From assembly GCA_035531775.1 (NCBI GenBank), contig DATKSG010000079.1:1-64000 (forward strand): DNA of 64,000 nucleotides, given 5' to 3'. Position numbers and translations under genes: made by a program. The DNA comes from DATKSG01 sp035531775. GTDB lineage: Bacteria; Actinomycetota; Acidimicrobiia; Acidimicrobiales; UBA8190. The notes beneath the pieces were generated by a model, which made no database searches, was not told where the DNA came from, and saw nothing but the letters and a program-made list of their open reading frames with translations. This document shows positions 30,781-39,579 of this stretch, piece after piece (position 1 is the first letter of the stretch; each line of letters opens with the position of its first letter).

Positions 30781-33678
30781 TCAGCCGGCGGCCGGGGCAC
30801 CGGCGGCGCCGGCCGAGGACACGAGCGCCGAGTTGCCCAGGAACGGGGTGGGCGGGAGCACGGCGCTGTAGCCCGGGGCGACGGTGCCGTCGCCGATCAC
30901 GTCCTGCAGCGGCGTGGCCAGGCGGTCGAACAGCGTCAACGGGCTGAGCCCCAGGAGCACCTCGGTGGTCTTGAGCATGGAGGTGAAGGACCCCGGTTGG
31001 TGCGAGACGCGGCCCGAAGGCCCGAGGGTGCGGGCCAGGCCACCGGTGGTGAGCAGGAAGGTCCGATGGATGTCCACATGGTCACCGGTGAACTGGTTGT
31101 CGTCCTCGGAGATGAACACCACCGTGTTCTTCCAGAAAGGGCTTCGCGACAGGGCCTGGACGATCTCGCCGATGGCCGTGTCGTTGTCGGCCACCATCGA
31201 CTGCGGCGTCGGATCAAGAGGGTTGAAGACGTTGTCCACCACGTAGGTGTGGTTCTCTGGCAGCGTCAGGTACGTGTAGTTGGGCATAGAGGCCGCCTGG
31301 CACCGGGAATCGGTGGCGCCGGGCCCCTTCATGCAGGCCTGGTAGGCGGCCGTCCATCCGTCGAGGCTGTCGGCCCCGGCCACGGCGGCCGGGAAGCCGA
31401 TGGTCTTGCCGAAAGTGGCCGGCGGGGTGGGGCCCTGGAGCAGGTTCCAGGCGTGGGAGACCGTCTGTCCGGTGATGAAGACGCTGGCCCGGTCGACGTC
31501 GGGGAAGGCCAGGTCGTTGTTGACCGGGGAGCTGGGGCCTTCACCCCACGGGCCCATGGGGACCTGCTCGGTGTCCGACGGTGCGGTGCCCGACGGGGTC
31601 ACGTCGGGGGAGAACACGCGAGTGGTGAGCCCGGCATTGGCCACCTCGTCGGCCAGGACCTGCGTCGGGTTCAGCATGGCGGCCTCGGCCGCGCCCACCT
31701 GGGGATCGGTCGGCCCCGACAGCGACACGCCACTCACCGACGCCGTACTGCCCGGCGCGTACTGCCCGTTACTGCGTCCGCCGCGCAGGCCCTGGTCGTA
31801 GGACTGGCCCCAGGTGAGCTCGTTGTCGGGGGTGGCCACGCCTCCGGACCACCAGCTGTGGCCTAGGACCGACGACTCGGCCCCCTCGTTCCAGAAGTCG
31901 TCCGACAGCGTGAACTGCGAGGCCAGGCGGTGCTGGTTGGTGGTCACCGCGGCGCCGAACTCGTTGTAGCCCGGGTCGCCGTTGTCGTGCAGCGCTGCCG
32001 TCGTGTCGCCGAAGTAGGAGTCGAAGGTCTTGTTCTCGGCCAGGATGGTCACCACGTGCAGCGTGTGGGGATCGATGCTGCCGCGCGCAGCGTCGCACAG
32101 CGTGGTGCTCAGCACCTGCCCCTCGCCGGGAACCGTCACCGGCGCGCACGGGTTGCTGGCCGGGTTGGAGGCGGCCCGGGCCGGGTCGTAGGCCACGGCC
32201 AGGTGGTCGCCGTTGATCACCTGGGCCGTCCAGGTGCGCAGCTGTGCCTCCAAGGCGGCGGGACCGGTGGGTAGGTCGATGGCCGACACCGTCCCCTCGG
32301 TGGAGGACCCGGACTGGGGGGTGAGCTCCTCGTAGAGCCCGGGCCCGGCGCCGTCGCCCTTCAGGTTGGCCACGTACAGGCGGGTGGCGGCGGTCCCGGC
32401 CGACGTCGAAGACTCGGCTCCGGTGGCCAGCATGTCGGGGTACCAGCCCGTGGGGATGTAGCTGACCGGCACCTGCTCGGTGCCGGTGCCGGGCACCGGC
32501 ACCGATTGGGCCACGGGCTCGACGGTGCCGCCACTCACGGCCAGGACCTCCACGGCGTCGATCCCGGCCAGGGCCACCAGTAGGTGCGTCCCGTCGGGCG
32601 TGAAGGTCACCGCCAGGGGGGCGGTGCCGAGGGGGCCACCGGGTACGGCGACGGAGACGGTATCGGTGCGGCTTGTGTCCACTGACCCGTCGGTACGCAG
32701 CGACAGGATGCTGACGGTGTCGGAGTTGCTGTTGGCCACAGCCACCATGGAGCCGTCGGGCGACAGAGCCACGCCGGCCGGCCCATCGCCCACGGGTACC
32801 ACCTGACGCTCGTGGCCGGTGCCGTCGGAGGCGACGGTCACCACCGACACCGTGCCATGTCCATTGCCGCGGGCCGCGCCGGGGTTGGTCTGGTCGGCGA
32901 AGTTCGACACGTACAAGGTGCCGCCGGCGGTGCCGGGTCGATAGGCGAGGCCATAGGCGTCGCGCCCTACGGCGATAGCGTGCACGGCCGGCGCCGAGGT
33001 GGACAGGGGGTTGGACACGTCGATCACGTTCACCACCGAGCAGATGGTGTCGCTCACGCCGGCCACCGTGTCCGATGCCGGGCAGGGGGACCCGCCGTCG
33101 GCCGCCTCCACCGCACTTTGGGGCATTCCGATGGTGCCGGCCACGAACAACTGGGCACCGTGCAGGAGCATGGACCCCGGGTAACCGGCCACCGGGATGC
33201 CGCGGTTGGGGGTAGCCGGGGCCGGCCCGGCCTGGTCGAGATCCACCAGGCGGCCGCCCGGGGTGGCCAGGTACTCGAAGACGCGGTTCGACGGGCCGCT
33301 CGACACCCAGACGTGTCCCGACCCATCGGCGGCCACGCCCTGATAGGCGGAGCTGACGGTGGTGGGGCTGGCCACCAGGGCGCTCGAGTCGATGGAGTCG
33401 ATCGACTCGTTGAAGATGCCGCTGGTGACGGCGTACACGGTGCCGCCGTCGGGCGTCACGGTTACGCCGGTGGGGGCGCGGTCGGTGAGTACCTGGGTGC
33501 CGGCCGGGTCGAGGGCCCACCCGTTAGGCAGGCGATCGGAGCCCGGTAGGGGGTTGGACCCGCTCACGCCCACGGCCACGTGCAGGGAGGCCGGGGCCAG
33601 GCCCGAGATCGCCGGGGTAGACACCGCCGCCAGTCCGAGCGCGCCGACCAAGGCCACGCCGATGCGCATACCGCCCAC
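30781..33678 (-). CDS. secreted YncE-like beta-propeller / phosphoesterase fusion
   Basis: 965 residues, GTG 33678 with AGGAGG five bases before (the ATG nine bases on is too far from it). Signal peptide to about residue 30; repeated blade motifs such as GVTVTPDGGTVYAV, GVALSPDGSMVAVANSNSDTV and VTFTPDGTHLLVAL up to about 470 form a YVTN/YncE propeller; residues about 540-930 are an alkaline-phosphatase-superfamily phosphoesterase with VVTILAENKTFDSYFGD (Thr551 as likely nucleophile) and FISEDDNQFTGDHVD. This fusion is known for bacterial phospholipase-C-like exported enzymes and points to extracellular phosphate release. Confidence 0.9.
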   Translation of the reverse strand: MGGMRIGVALVGALGLAAVSTPAISGLAPASLHVAVGVSGSNPLPGSDRLPNGWALDPAGTQVLTDRAPTGVTVTPDGGTVYAVTSGIFNESIDSIDSSALVASPTTVSSAYQGVAADGSGHVWVSSGPSNRVFEYLATPGGRLVDLDQAGPAPATPNRGIPVAGYPGSMLLHGAQLFVAGTIGMPQSAVEAADGGSPCPASDTVAGVSDTICSVVNVIDVSNPLSTSAPAVHAIAVGRDAYGLAYRPGTAGGTLYVSNFADQTNPGAARGNGHGTVSVVTVASDGTGHERQVVPVGDGPAGVALSPDGSMVAVANSNSDTVSILSLRTDGSVDTSRTDTVSVAVPGGPLGTAPLAVTFTPDGTHLLVALAGIDAVEVLAVSGGTVEPVAQSVPVPGTGTEQVPVSYIPTGWYPDMLATGAESSTSAGTAATRLYVANLKGDGAGPGLYEELTPQSGSSTEGTVSAIDLPTGPAALEAQLRTWTAQVINGDHLAVAYDPARAASNPASNPCAPVTVPGEGQVLSTTLCDAARGSIDPHTLHVVTILAENKTFDSYFGDTTAALHDNGDPGYNEFGAAVTTNQHRLASQFTLSDDFWNEGAESSVLGHSWWSGGVATPDNELTWGQSYDQGLRGGRSNGQYAPGSTASVSGVSLSGPTDPQVGAAEAAMLNPTQVLADEVANAGLTTRVFSPDVTPSGTAPSDTEQVPMGPWGEGPSSPVNNDLAFPDVDRASVFITGQTVSHAWNLLQGPTPPATFGKTIGFPAAVAGADSLDGWTAAYQACMKGPGATDSRCQAASMPNYTYLTLPENHTYVVDNVFNPLDPTPQSMVADNDTAIGEIVQALSRSPFWKNTVVFISEDDNQFTGDHVDIHRTFLLTTGGLARTLGPSGRVSHQPGSFTSMLKTTEVLLGLSPLTLFDRLATPLQDVIGDGTVAPGYSAVLPPTPFLGNSALVSSAGAAGAPAAG

Positions 33679-33828
33679 TTCGCCCTCCTGAGTTCGAGAC
33701 GGGCCGCCTGCCCGTCCGCCCCCGAACCGGGCGCCAGGTTAACGGAGGGTGGCGTCCCGAGGCCACTGAGCGCGCGACATCCCCTCGCTAGCGTCACCGC
33801 ATGGGCATCGCCCCGGTTTCGCGCCGTC

Positions 33829-34446
33829 ATGGCTCTGGCCGCCTGCACCGGCGGGTCGGCGCCCGGCGGATCGTCGGCCGGCTCTCGGGTCACCTCCGGC
33901 GCCGGCTCCCAGGTCCTGGTGGTGGCCGGCGCAGGGTGGGACCCCTCGTCGCTGCATGGTCCGGTGCCGGCTCCAGGGTCCTGCCGACTCCGGGTGGCGG
34001 CCGACGGCCGGCCCCTTCCCGACCCCGTGTGCACACCGGGGGTCGTCAACAGCGACGTGACCCAGTCCGACCTGGCCACCACCATCTGCCGGGTAGGGGG
34101 CTACAGCGACTCGGTGCGCCCTCCCGAGAGCCTGACCGAGGCGTTCAAGGCCAGGTCGCTTGCGGCGTACGGCGAGAGCAAGCCCGAGGGCGGGTATGAG
34201 CTCGACCACCTGGTTCCCCTCGGGCTCGGCGGAGCCAGCGACACCCGGAACCTATGGGCCGAGCCCGACGACCACCCTGGGGGGGCCGCCAATTCCAAGG
34301 ACCCGGTGGAGACGGAATTGCACGATCTGGTTTGCGACGCCGTGGACGGTGGCCGGCCCTACCTGCCGCTGGCCGCGGCCCAGCAGCTGATGGCGTCGGA
34401 CTGGACCACGGCCCTGGCACAGGGGCGCGCCGAGCTCGTAGGATGA
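33829..34446 (+). CDS. secreted HNH-like nuclease-fold protein, start uncertain
   Basis: About 205 residues if ATG 33829 is the start. LAAC just after it looks like a lipobox, but the hydrophobic stretch in front is too short, and no better in-frame start is visible upstream before non-coding-looking sequence; a frameshift or unusual start is possible. The C-terminal half has YELDHLVPLGLGGASDTRNLWAEP and ELHDLVC...LPLAAAQQLMASDW, a domain common in exported bacterial proteins and related to HNH nucleases. The DH/N pattern is present, activity unproven. Divergent from the phosphoesterase gene. Confidence 0.65.
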   Translation: MALAACTGGSAPGGSSAGSRVTSGAGSQVLVVAGAGWDPSSLHGPVPAPGSCRLRVAADGRPLPDPVCTPGVVNSDVTQSDLATTICRVGGYSDSVRPPESLTEAFKARSLAAYGESKPEGGYELDHLVPLGLGGASDTRNLWAEPDDHPGGAANSKDPVETELHDLVCDAVDGGRPYLPLAAAQQLMASDWTTALAQGRAELVG

Positions 34447-34546
34447 ACAAGTCTCATCCAGAGTGACCCGAGGGGCCTGGCCCGTTGACGGTCCGGCAGC
34501 CGGCCGAAAGGCGCGGTGCCAACGCCAGGATCGATGAGGAGGGCCA

Positions 34547-34828
34547 ATGTCCGGTGCCAGACGCGTGTACCGCAACATCTCGCGGGCCATGTTCGACCTT
34601 CCGCCCGACCAGCGCCGAGCCATGCTCGAAGCCTTGGAGCATGCCGACGTCGACCCGTCGACCGGCGTGCTGCGCCTATGGGCGACAGCGCTGGCACGGG
34701 TCGGGGTCGACCTCGTAGGTGGCGATGCACCAGTCGAGCAGGGCGCCGATATCGGTGGCACAGACCTTGCGGTAGGTGCCGGTCACCGAGTGCGTGGAGC
34801 CGGCCGGCCGGCCGACCGACGCGCATGA
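34547..34828 (+). CDS. small protein, 3' half antisense to the neighbouring gene
   Basis: 93 residues; ATG 34547 follows GAGGAGGG closely. The first 43 codons (SRAMFDLPPDQRRAMLEALEHADVDPSTG) look like genuine coding sequence with balanced composition. From 34676 it runs antisense through the end of the leftward unknown gene, where its residues become Gly/Ala/Arg-rich and resemble a shadow. It may be a short real gene with a fortuitous tail, or one truncated by the neighbour. No family recognised. Confidence 0.4.
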   Translation: MSGARRVYRNISRAMFDLPPDQRRAMLEALEHADVDPSTGVLRLWATALARVGVDLVGGDAPVEQGADIGGTDLAVGAGHRVRGAGRPADRRA

Positions 34829-35644
34829 GGCCTTGTGCAGCTTGAGCGACCGCGTCGCTGCCTTGCCGGCGTTCACGACGTAGCCCTCGCCATGGCCACC
34901 CAGCCAGGCTAGGTACCCGTCGTCGTCGTCGGTGAAGCAGAGCACGAGTTTGGTTGCATCCACTGGCGCCGGAGGCGGCGGCAGGCGCGGCGGGGGAAGA
35001 GGGGCGACCGAAGCCACAGCCACCGGTGCAGCCACAGCCACCGGTGCAGCCACAGCCACCGGTGCAGCCACAGCCACCGGTGCAGCCACAGCCACCGGTG
35101 CAGCCACAGCCACGGGTGTGACTTCGGCAACCGACGCAAAGGTGATGCGGTCGCGCAGGGTGTCGAGCAGGGCCCAGATGTACTCGGCGCCGCGTCCGTT
35201 GGGATCCTCGCCGAAGTGGTGCCAGCGGCGTTGCTCGTAGAAGAGACATCCCCGAAGCTCGTCGATGGTGGTGGGCAGCGAGCGGTCCCGGGTCCAACTT
35301 TGCAGGGCCCGGTTGCCCAGCTCGGCCACGTCGGTCCAGTAGCCGTATCCGTCATAGGACAGAGCGAACTCCTGCACGTCCGCCCATGGCATGGCGCGCC
35401 TCGGCACCATGTCGCTGCGCAGCTCGTCGTTGGTCACGGCATTGGCCACGAAGTCGCCACCGGGGGCCCGGGCGGGGTCGGTGAAGCGAAGGACCGGATC
35501 CGCCCGACGCGGCGCCACGGTGTCGATGGGCGTGACATAGGCCAAGGTGGGGGTCATGGGCCGATCGGCGCCGACCACTCCGAGTATTTCGCGCAGGCTC
35601 TGGCGCCGTCCCCGACGCCGCAGTCCGAGTCCCAGTGGTTGCAT
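34676..35644 (-). CDS. unknown two-domain protein with PVAVAA linker
   Basis: 322 residues, ATG 35644, 22 bases after the GGDEF gene stop, so probably one operon. An N-terminal domain (about 30-170; QEFALSYDGYGYW, FYEQRRWHHFGEDPNGRGAEYIWALLDTLRDRI) and a C-terminal domain (about 230-322; DDDDGYLAWLGGHGEGYVVN, HKASC, YRKVCA, DWC, CQRC) are joined by five PVAVAA repeats plus PVAVAS. The Cys/His spacing of the C-terminal domain suggests a zinc-binding module seen in other actinobacterial proteins; I cannot name it. Linkage to a cyclic-di-GMP synthase hints at an output or sensory partner, which is inference. Confidence 0.7.
   Translation of the reverse strand: MQPLGLGLRRRGRRQSLREILGVVGADRPMTPTLAYVTPIDTVAPRRADPVLRFTDPARAPGGDFVANAVTNDELRSDMVPRRAMPWADVQEFALSYDGYGYWTDVAELGNRALQSWTRDRSLPTTIDELRGCLFYEQRRWHHFGEDPNGRGAEYIWALLDTLRDRITFASVAEVTPVAVAAPVAVAAPVAVAAPVAVAAPVAVAAPVAVASVAPLPPPRLPPPPAPVDATKLVLCFTDDDDGYLAWLGGHGEGYVVNAGKAATRSLKLHKASCASVGRPAGSTHSVTGTYRKVCATDIGALLDWCIATYEVDPDPCQRCRP
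35013..35120. repeat. six 18-bp units coding the PVAVAA linker
   Basis: Five perfect copies of GCCACAGCCACCGGTGCA (35013-35102) and one degenerate copy. In frame on the minus strand; no spacers, so not a CRISPR. Confidence 0.92.
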
Positions 35645-35666
35645 GGTGTCCCCGCTCTCTCTTGGA

Positions 35667-36701
35667 TCAGGCCGCCGCCGGCTCGGCCAGAACGATCTGG
35701 CCACCGCCGGTCTGCTTGGCCTGGTAACAGGCATCATCGGCATCGCGCAGCAGGTCCTCGACGCTGCACCCCGGTGCAGCCAGGGCGATGCCGGCCGAGA
35801 AGGGCTGCGACGTGGCCCGGTACAGCCGACCCAGCACGTCCACGGCCTGGGCCGCTCCGGTCGACGGGAGCAACAGCACGAACTCGTCGCCCCCGGCGCG
35901 CGCCAGTACGTCACTGGAGCGCAGCTGGCCGCACCACGCCGCACTGACCTCGGCCAACAGGCGGTCGCCGTGCTCGTGGCCATAGGCGTCGTTAACGTCT
36001 TTGAAGTGGTCGAGGTCCATGACGACCAGGCACAGGGGATGGCCGAGGCGTGCGCACCGGGCGATCTCCCGAGCGAGCACCGGCTCCAGGGCCCGGCGGT
36101 TGGCCAGTCCCGTGAGGGGATCGGTGGTGGCGGCCACTTTGAGTGCCTGGTGGAGGATGTGGACCACGATCCCGACCGTGGAGGTGGTTCCGGCCATGAC
36201 GACCCAGGCGGCCGGCGCCCCGGCCACACCTGAAGGGAAGAGCACGGCGGCCGACATGGCGCCCTGCACGACCAGGTAAAGCAGAAAGGCCCGACTGGGA
36301 TAGAAGGAGGCGGCGAAGATGGTCGGGAGCAGGAACAGGCCGCAGACGGCATAGACGACGGGGCTGTGATGGGCGAACATCACGGCGCTGCTCACGGCCA
36401 CCAGGGCCACCAGCGACAGCGCGTAATTGACCCAGATGGGCCGGTCTACCCCCTTCCAGAGCGTCCACAGGGCCACGCCGGCGGCGAAGACGGCCACCGC
36501 CGCCCACCCGGCGACCACCACGCCGGGGCCGTGGGGGAGCACAATCACCAGGACGCCGATGAGGCAGCCGATGCCCCACAGCACGGCGGAGAACTGGGCC
36601 ACCTGGCGAGGCGAGATCACGCTGTCGCCGACACCCGATGCCGCCGGTCCCCGAAGGGCGCCCTGCGGCTCGGCGTCGCCTGATCTCTTGCGCTTGACCA
36701 C
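35667..36701 (-). CDS. membrane GGDEF diguanylate cyclase
   Basis: 344 residues, GTG 36701. Six hydrophobic segments between about residues 37 and 185 form an integral membrane sensor, followed by a GGDEF domain: TTDPLTGLANRRAL, the metal-binding DLD, AGGDEF (270-274) and RSSD five residues before it as an RxxD inhibition site. It should synthesise cyclic di-GMP at the membrane. Upstream of, and probably co-transcribed with, the unknown PVAVAA-linker protein. Confidence 0.91.
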   Translation of the reverse strand: MVKRKRSGDAEPQGALRGPAASGVGDSVISPRQVAQFSAVLWGIGCLIGVLVIVLPHGPGVVVAGWAAVAVFAAGVALWTLWKGVDRPIWVNYALSLVALVAVSSAVMFAHHSPVVYAVCGLFLLPTIFAASFYPSRAFLLYLVVQGAMSAAVLFPSGVAGAPAAWVVMAGTTSTVGIVVHILHQALKVAATTDPLTGLANRRALEPVLAREIARCARLGHPLCLVVMDLDHFKDVNDAYGHEHGDRLLAEVSAAWCGQLRSSDVLARAGGDEFVLLLPSTGAAQAVDVLGRLYRATSQPFSAGIALAAPGCSVEDLLRDADDACYQAKQTGGGQIVLAEPAAA

Positions 36702-36785
36702 ACTTAGCTATCGGATGCCGTTGGCTCACAGTTGAGAGGGGCGACGCACGGTGGCCGACTCGTGCCTGGCTAGCCTTCGTGACTC

Positions 36786-37658
36786 ATGTCCGAACTGGTC
36801 ATCGCCACCTACAACGTCCACGGAGGCGTCGACGGCTGGGGTCGCCCCTTCGACGTGGCCGAGGCGTGCCGCCGGCTCGATGCCGACGTGCTGGTGTTGG
36901 AGGAGACGTGGCACGACAGTGGCGCCGAGGGCTTGGCCCAGAGGGTGGCCAGGGTGCTCGGTTACGCCGTGGTGGAGGTGCCTGTTGCTCCGGGCCATCT
37001 GCACCCCCCGCCACCCGGCCGGCTCCGGGGGTGGGGCCCGACGCGCCGGCGTCGCCCCGGCGTGGGCCTTCGGATCGACCCTCCGGGGGCCACTGCTCGA
37101 GGTGGCCCTGGGGCCTTGGCCGGCTCGGTGGGCCTCGCCGTACTGGTTCGGCCCACGCTGCTGGTCGGGTCCGGCGCAACAGGTCAGCACGCGCCGGAAC
37201 CCGGCGCAACAGGTCAGCAACCCGGCGCACCTGGCCCCGGCACCGGGTTTCCCCACACGATCATCGAGCTCGGACAACTGGCCGGCGACCTCTCGCCGCG
37301 CTTGGCCATAGTGGCGGAGCTTCATCTCGAACGATCGGTGGTCCGCGTGGTCGGGACCCACATGTCCCATCTCAGACATGGCTCGCCCGTTCAGCTCCGG
37401 CGTCTGCGCCGGGCTCTGGCCGACCGAACCGCGCCGGTCGTCCTGGTCGGTGACATGAACCTGTGGGGGCCGCCGCTCGGGCTGCTGTTCCCAGGGTGGA
37501 CCCGAGCCCGATGCGGCCCGAGCTGGCCCACCTGGCGGCCGGTGTTCCAGATCGACCACGTCCTGGTCCGCCCCCCGTTGCACATCGGCGACAGCGAGGT
37601 GGTGAGGGTGGGAGCGTCGGACCACTTCCCGCTGCGGGTCGTCGTACACCTGCCCTGA
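36786..37658 (+). CDS. endonuclease/exonuclease/phosphatase (EEP) family protein
   Basis: 290 residues. EEP blocks: ATYNVHGG, VLVLEETW (metal Glu), VVGTHMSH (His), VLVGDMNLWG (Asp/Asn), FQIDHVLV and ASDHFPLRV (catalytic Asp-His). All key residues are present, so it is a metal-dependent phosphodiesterase on nucleic acid or a phospho-compound. The middle (about 80-160) is a Pro/Gly-rich insertion with a 10-codon repeat (GATGQ twice). No signal peptide. Confidence 0.83.
   Translation: MSELVIATYNVHGGVDGWGRPFDVAEACRRLDADVLVLEETWHDSGAEGLAQRVARVLGYAVVEVPVAPGHLHPPPPGRLRGWGPTRRRRPGVGLRIDPPGATARGGPGALAGSVGLAVLVRPTLLVGSGATGQHAPEPGATGQQPGAPGPGTGFPHTIIELGQLAGDLSPRLAIVAELHLERSVVRVVGTHMSHLRHGSPVQLRRLRRALADRTAPVVLVGDMNLWGPPLGLLFPGWTRARCGPSWPTWRPVFQIDHVLVRPPLHIGDSEVVRVGASDHFPLRVVVHLP
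37171..37219. repeat. 19-bp repeat, 30-bp period, in the EEP gene
   Basis: CCGGCGCAACAGGTCAGCA at 37171-37189 and again at 37201-37219, ten codons apart, within the low-complexity insertion. Confidence 0.85.
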
Positions 37659-37714
37659 AAGCCCCTAGGGCGGAGCGTCCGACGAGCGCCCGGCACCTGC
37701 AAGACTCGTCGTCC

Positions 37715-38755
37715 ATGACGATGGCCATAGAAGCCGATGGGCTCGAAAAGACCTTCGGCGGCATCGTCCGGGCCCTCGACGGAGTGAGCTTCGCCGTGCC
37801 GTCGGGATCCATTTTCGGCCTGCTCGGGCCCAACGGGGCGGGCAAGACCACCGCCGTGCGCATCCTCACCACCATTCTGGCGCCCGACCGGGGAGTGGCC
37901 AGGGTGCTCGGGTACGACGTGGTAGCCGAGGCCGGCGCCGTGCGGCGGTCGATCGGCCTGGCCGGCCAGTACGCGGCCGTCGACGAGAACCTCACCGGCC
38001 GGGAGAACCTGGCCATGGTGGGACGGCTCAATCACCTCCCTCGCCAGGTCACGGCGCGTCGGGCCACCGAGCTGCTCGAGCAGTTCCACCTGGCCGACGC
38101 CGGCGACCGGACGTTGAAGACGTACTCCGGCGGCATGCGGCGGCGCCTCGATGTGGCTGCCGCCCTGGTGGCGCAGCCGTCGGTGCTCTTCCTCGACGAG
38201 CCCACCACCGGCCTCGACCCTCAGAGCCGCATCGACCTGTGGGACACCATCGAGCACCTGGTCGAAGGCGGGACCACGGTCCTGCTCACCACCCAGTATT
38301 TGGAGGAGGCCGACCGCCTGGCCCACCGCGTAGCCGTGGTGGACCACGGCCGGGTCATCGCCGAAGGCACCCCCGAGGAGCTGAAAGCCGGCATGGGCAC
38401 CACGGTTTTGGACATCGGCATGGACGACACGGCCACGGCGGCCAAGGTGGCGCAACTGCTCTCGGGAGTGGGCCCCAAGGAGCCGAGTGTGGTCGGTACC
38501 ACGGTGGAGGTCCCCATCGACGACGGCCCCAGGGCTGCCATGGAAGCCCTGCGCCGCCTCGACCAGCAAGGCCTGATCCCGGCCAGCTTCGTGCTGCGCG
38601 AGCCCAGCCTAGACGACGTCTTCCTGGCCCTGACGGGGCGTCCGGCCGAGGATCTCGAGGCCGGCGCTGTCGCGCCGGCCGACGGGCGAGGCGACGGGCG
38701 AAGCGGCGGGCGCCGCCGGCGCCGCCGCGCCCGCACCGGAGAGGTGGCCTCGTGA
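37715..38755 (+). CDS. ABC transporter ATP-binding protein (DrrA type)
   Basis: 346 residues, ATG 37715. Walker A GPNGAGKT, signature YSGGMRRRLDVAAAL, Walker B VLFLDEPTTGLDP and a switch His are intact, so it is a competent ATPase. The C-terminal extension after residue 220 (IDLWDTIEHL...SLDDVFLALTG) is that of daunorubicin-resistance-type DrrA subunits; a basic Arg-rich tail ends it. It overlaps the permease gene (GTGA). Likely exports a lipid or hydrophobic compound. Confidence 0.92.
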   Translation: MTMAIEADGLEKTFGGIVRALDGVSFAVPSGSIFGLLGPNGAGKTTAVRILTTILAPDRGVARVLGYDVVAEAGAVRRSIGLAGQYAAVDENLTGRENLAMVGRLNHLPRQVTARRATELLEQFHLADAGDRTLKTYSGGMRRRLDVAAALVAQPSVLFLDEPTTGLDPQSRIDLWDTIEHLVEGGTTVLLTTQYLEEADRLAHRVAVVDHGRVIAEGTPEELKAGMGTTVLDIGMDDTATAAKVAQLLSGVGPKEPSVVGTTVEVPIDDGPRAAMEALRRLDQQGLIPASFVLREPSLDDVFLALTGRPAEDLEAGAVAPADGRGDGRSGGRRRRRRARTGEVAS

Positions 38756-39579
38756 CGACCCAGCCAACGGCGTTGGCCCCGAGCGCTACAGCGACAGCCA
38801 CCGCCGCCAGCGGCACGCGACTGGGGTGGGTGGTGGCCGATGCCCTGACGGTGACCAAGCGCAACCTCATCGCCTACACGAGGATCCCCGAGTCGCTGTT
38901 CTTCTCGAGTGTGCAACCGATCATGTTCGTGCTGCTGTTCCGCTACGTCTTCGGCGGGGCCATCCAGGTCGGGGGTGGGTCCTACGTCAACTTCCTCATG
39001 CCCGGGATCTTCGTGCAGACCGTCGCCTTCGGCGCCATCGGCACGAGCATCGGGCTGGCCGAAGACCTGCAGAAGGGTTTGATCGAGCGCTTCCGGGCCC
39101 TGCCCATGGCCCGCTCGGCGGTCCTGGCCGGGCGGACGCTGGCCGACCTGGTGCGCAACGTCTTGGTCTTCGTGCTCATGACGGCGGTGGGCTATGCCGT
39201 GGGCTTTCGCATTCAGACCAACGTCATCGCCTTTTTGGGCGGGGCGGCGCTGGTGCTGCTCTTCTCCTACGCCCTTTCGTGGGGGTTCGCTGTGATCGGC
39301 CTGTCGGCCCCCAACAGCGAGACCGCCCAGGTCATGTCGTTCCCGGTGCTGTTCCCGCTCATCTTCGCCTCACCGGCCTTCGTGCCCGTGCACGACATGC
39401 CGGGGTGGCTGCGTCCCTTCGCCTATGACCAACCCTTCGGGCGGGTCATAGAAGCCACCCGGGCCCTCATGGCCGGTGGCCCGACGGCCTCCTACGTGAT
39501 CGACGCCGTGATCTGGTGCGTGGCGCTGCTGGCGGTCCTGGCGCCGATTGCCGTGTGGCGTTATCGCCGGGTGGGCTGA
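38752..39579 (+). CDS. ABC-2 type permease (DrrB type)
   Basis: 275 residues, GTG 38752. Six hydrophobic segments; FFSSVQPIMFVLLFRYVFGGAI, the ABC-2 loop DLQKGLIERFRALPMARSAVLAGRTLADL, and FASPAFVPVHDMPGWLRPFAYDQP are typical of DrrB-like permeases. Pairs with the preceding ATPase as a complete half-transporter dimer. The last 19 bases overlap the convergent membrane-anchored protein gene. Confidence 0.9.
   Translation: MTTQPTALAPSATATATAASGTRLGWVVADALTVTKRNLIAYTRIPESLFFSSVQPIMFVLLFRYVFGGAIQVGGGSYVNFLMPGIFVQTVAFGAIGTSIGLAEDLQKGLIERFRALPMARSAVLAGRTLADLVRNVLVFVLMTAVGYAVGFRIQTNVIAFLGGAALVLLFSYALSWGFAVIGLSAPNSETAQVMSFPVLFPLIFASPAFVPVHDMPGWLRPFAYDQPFGRVIEATRALMAGGPTASYVIDAVIWCVALLAVLAPIAVWRYRRVG

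Noticed and set aside
35013..35120. CRISPR-like array
   Set aside because: Repeats are directly adjacent without spacers and in frame as PVAVAA codons; no cas genes.
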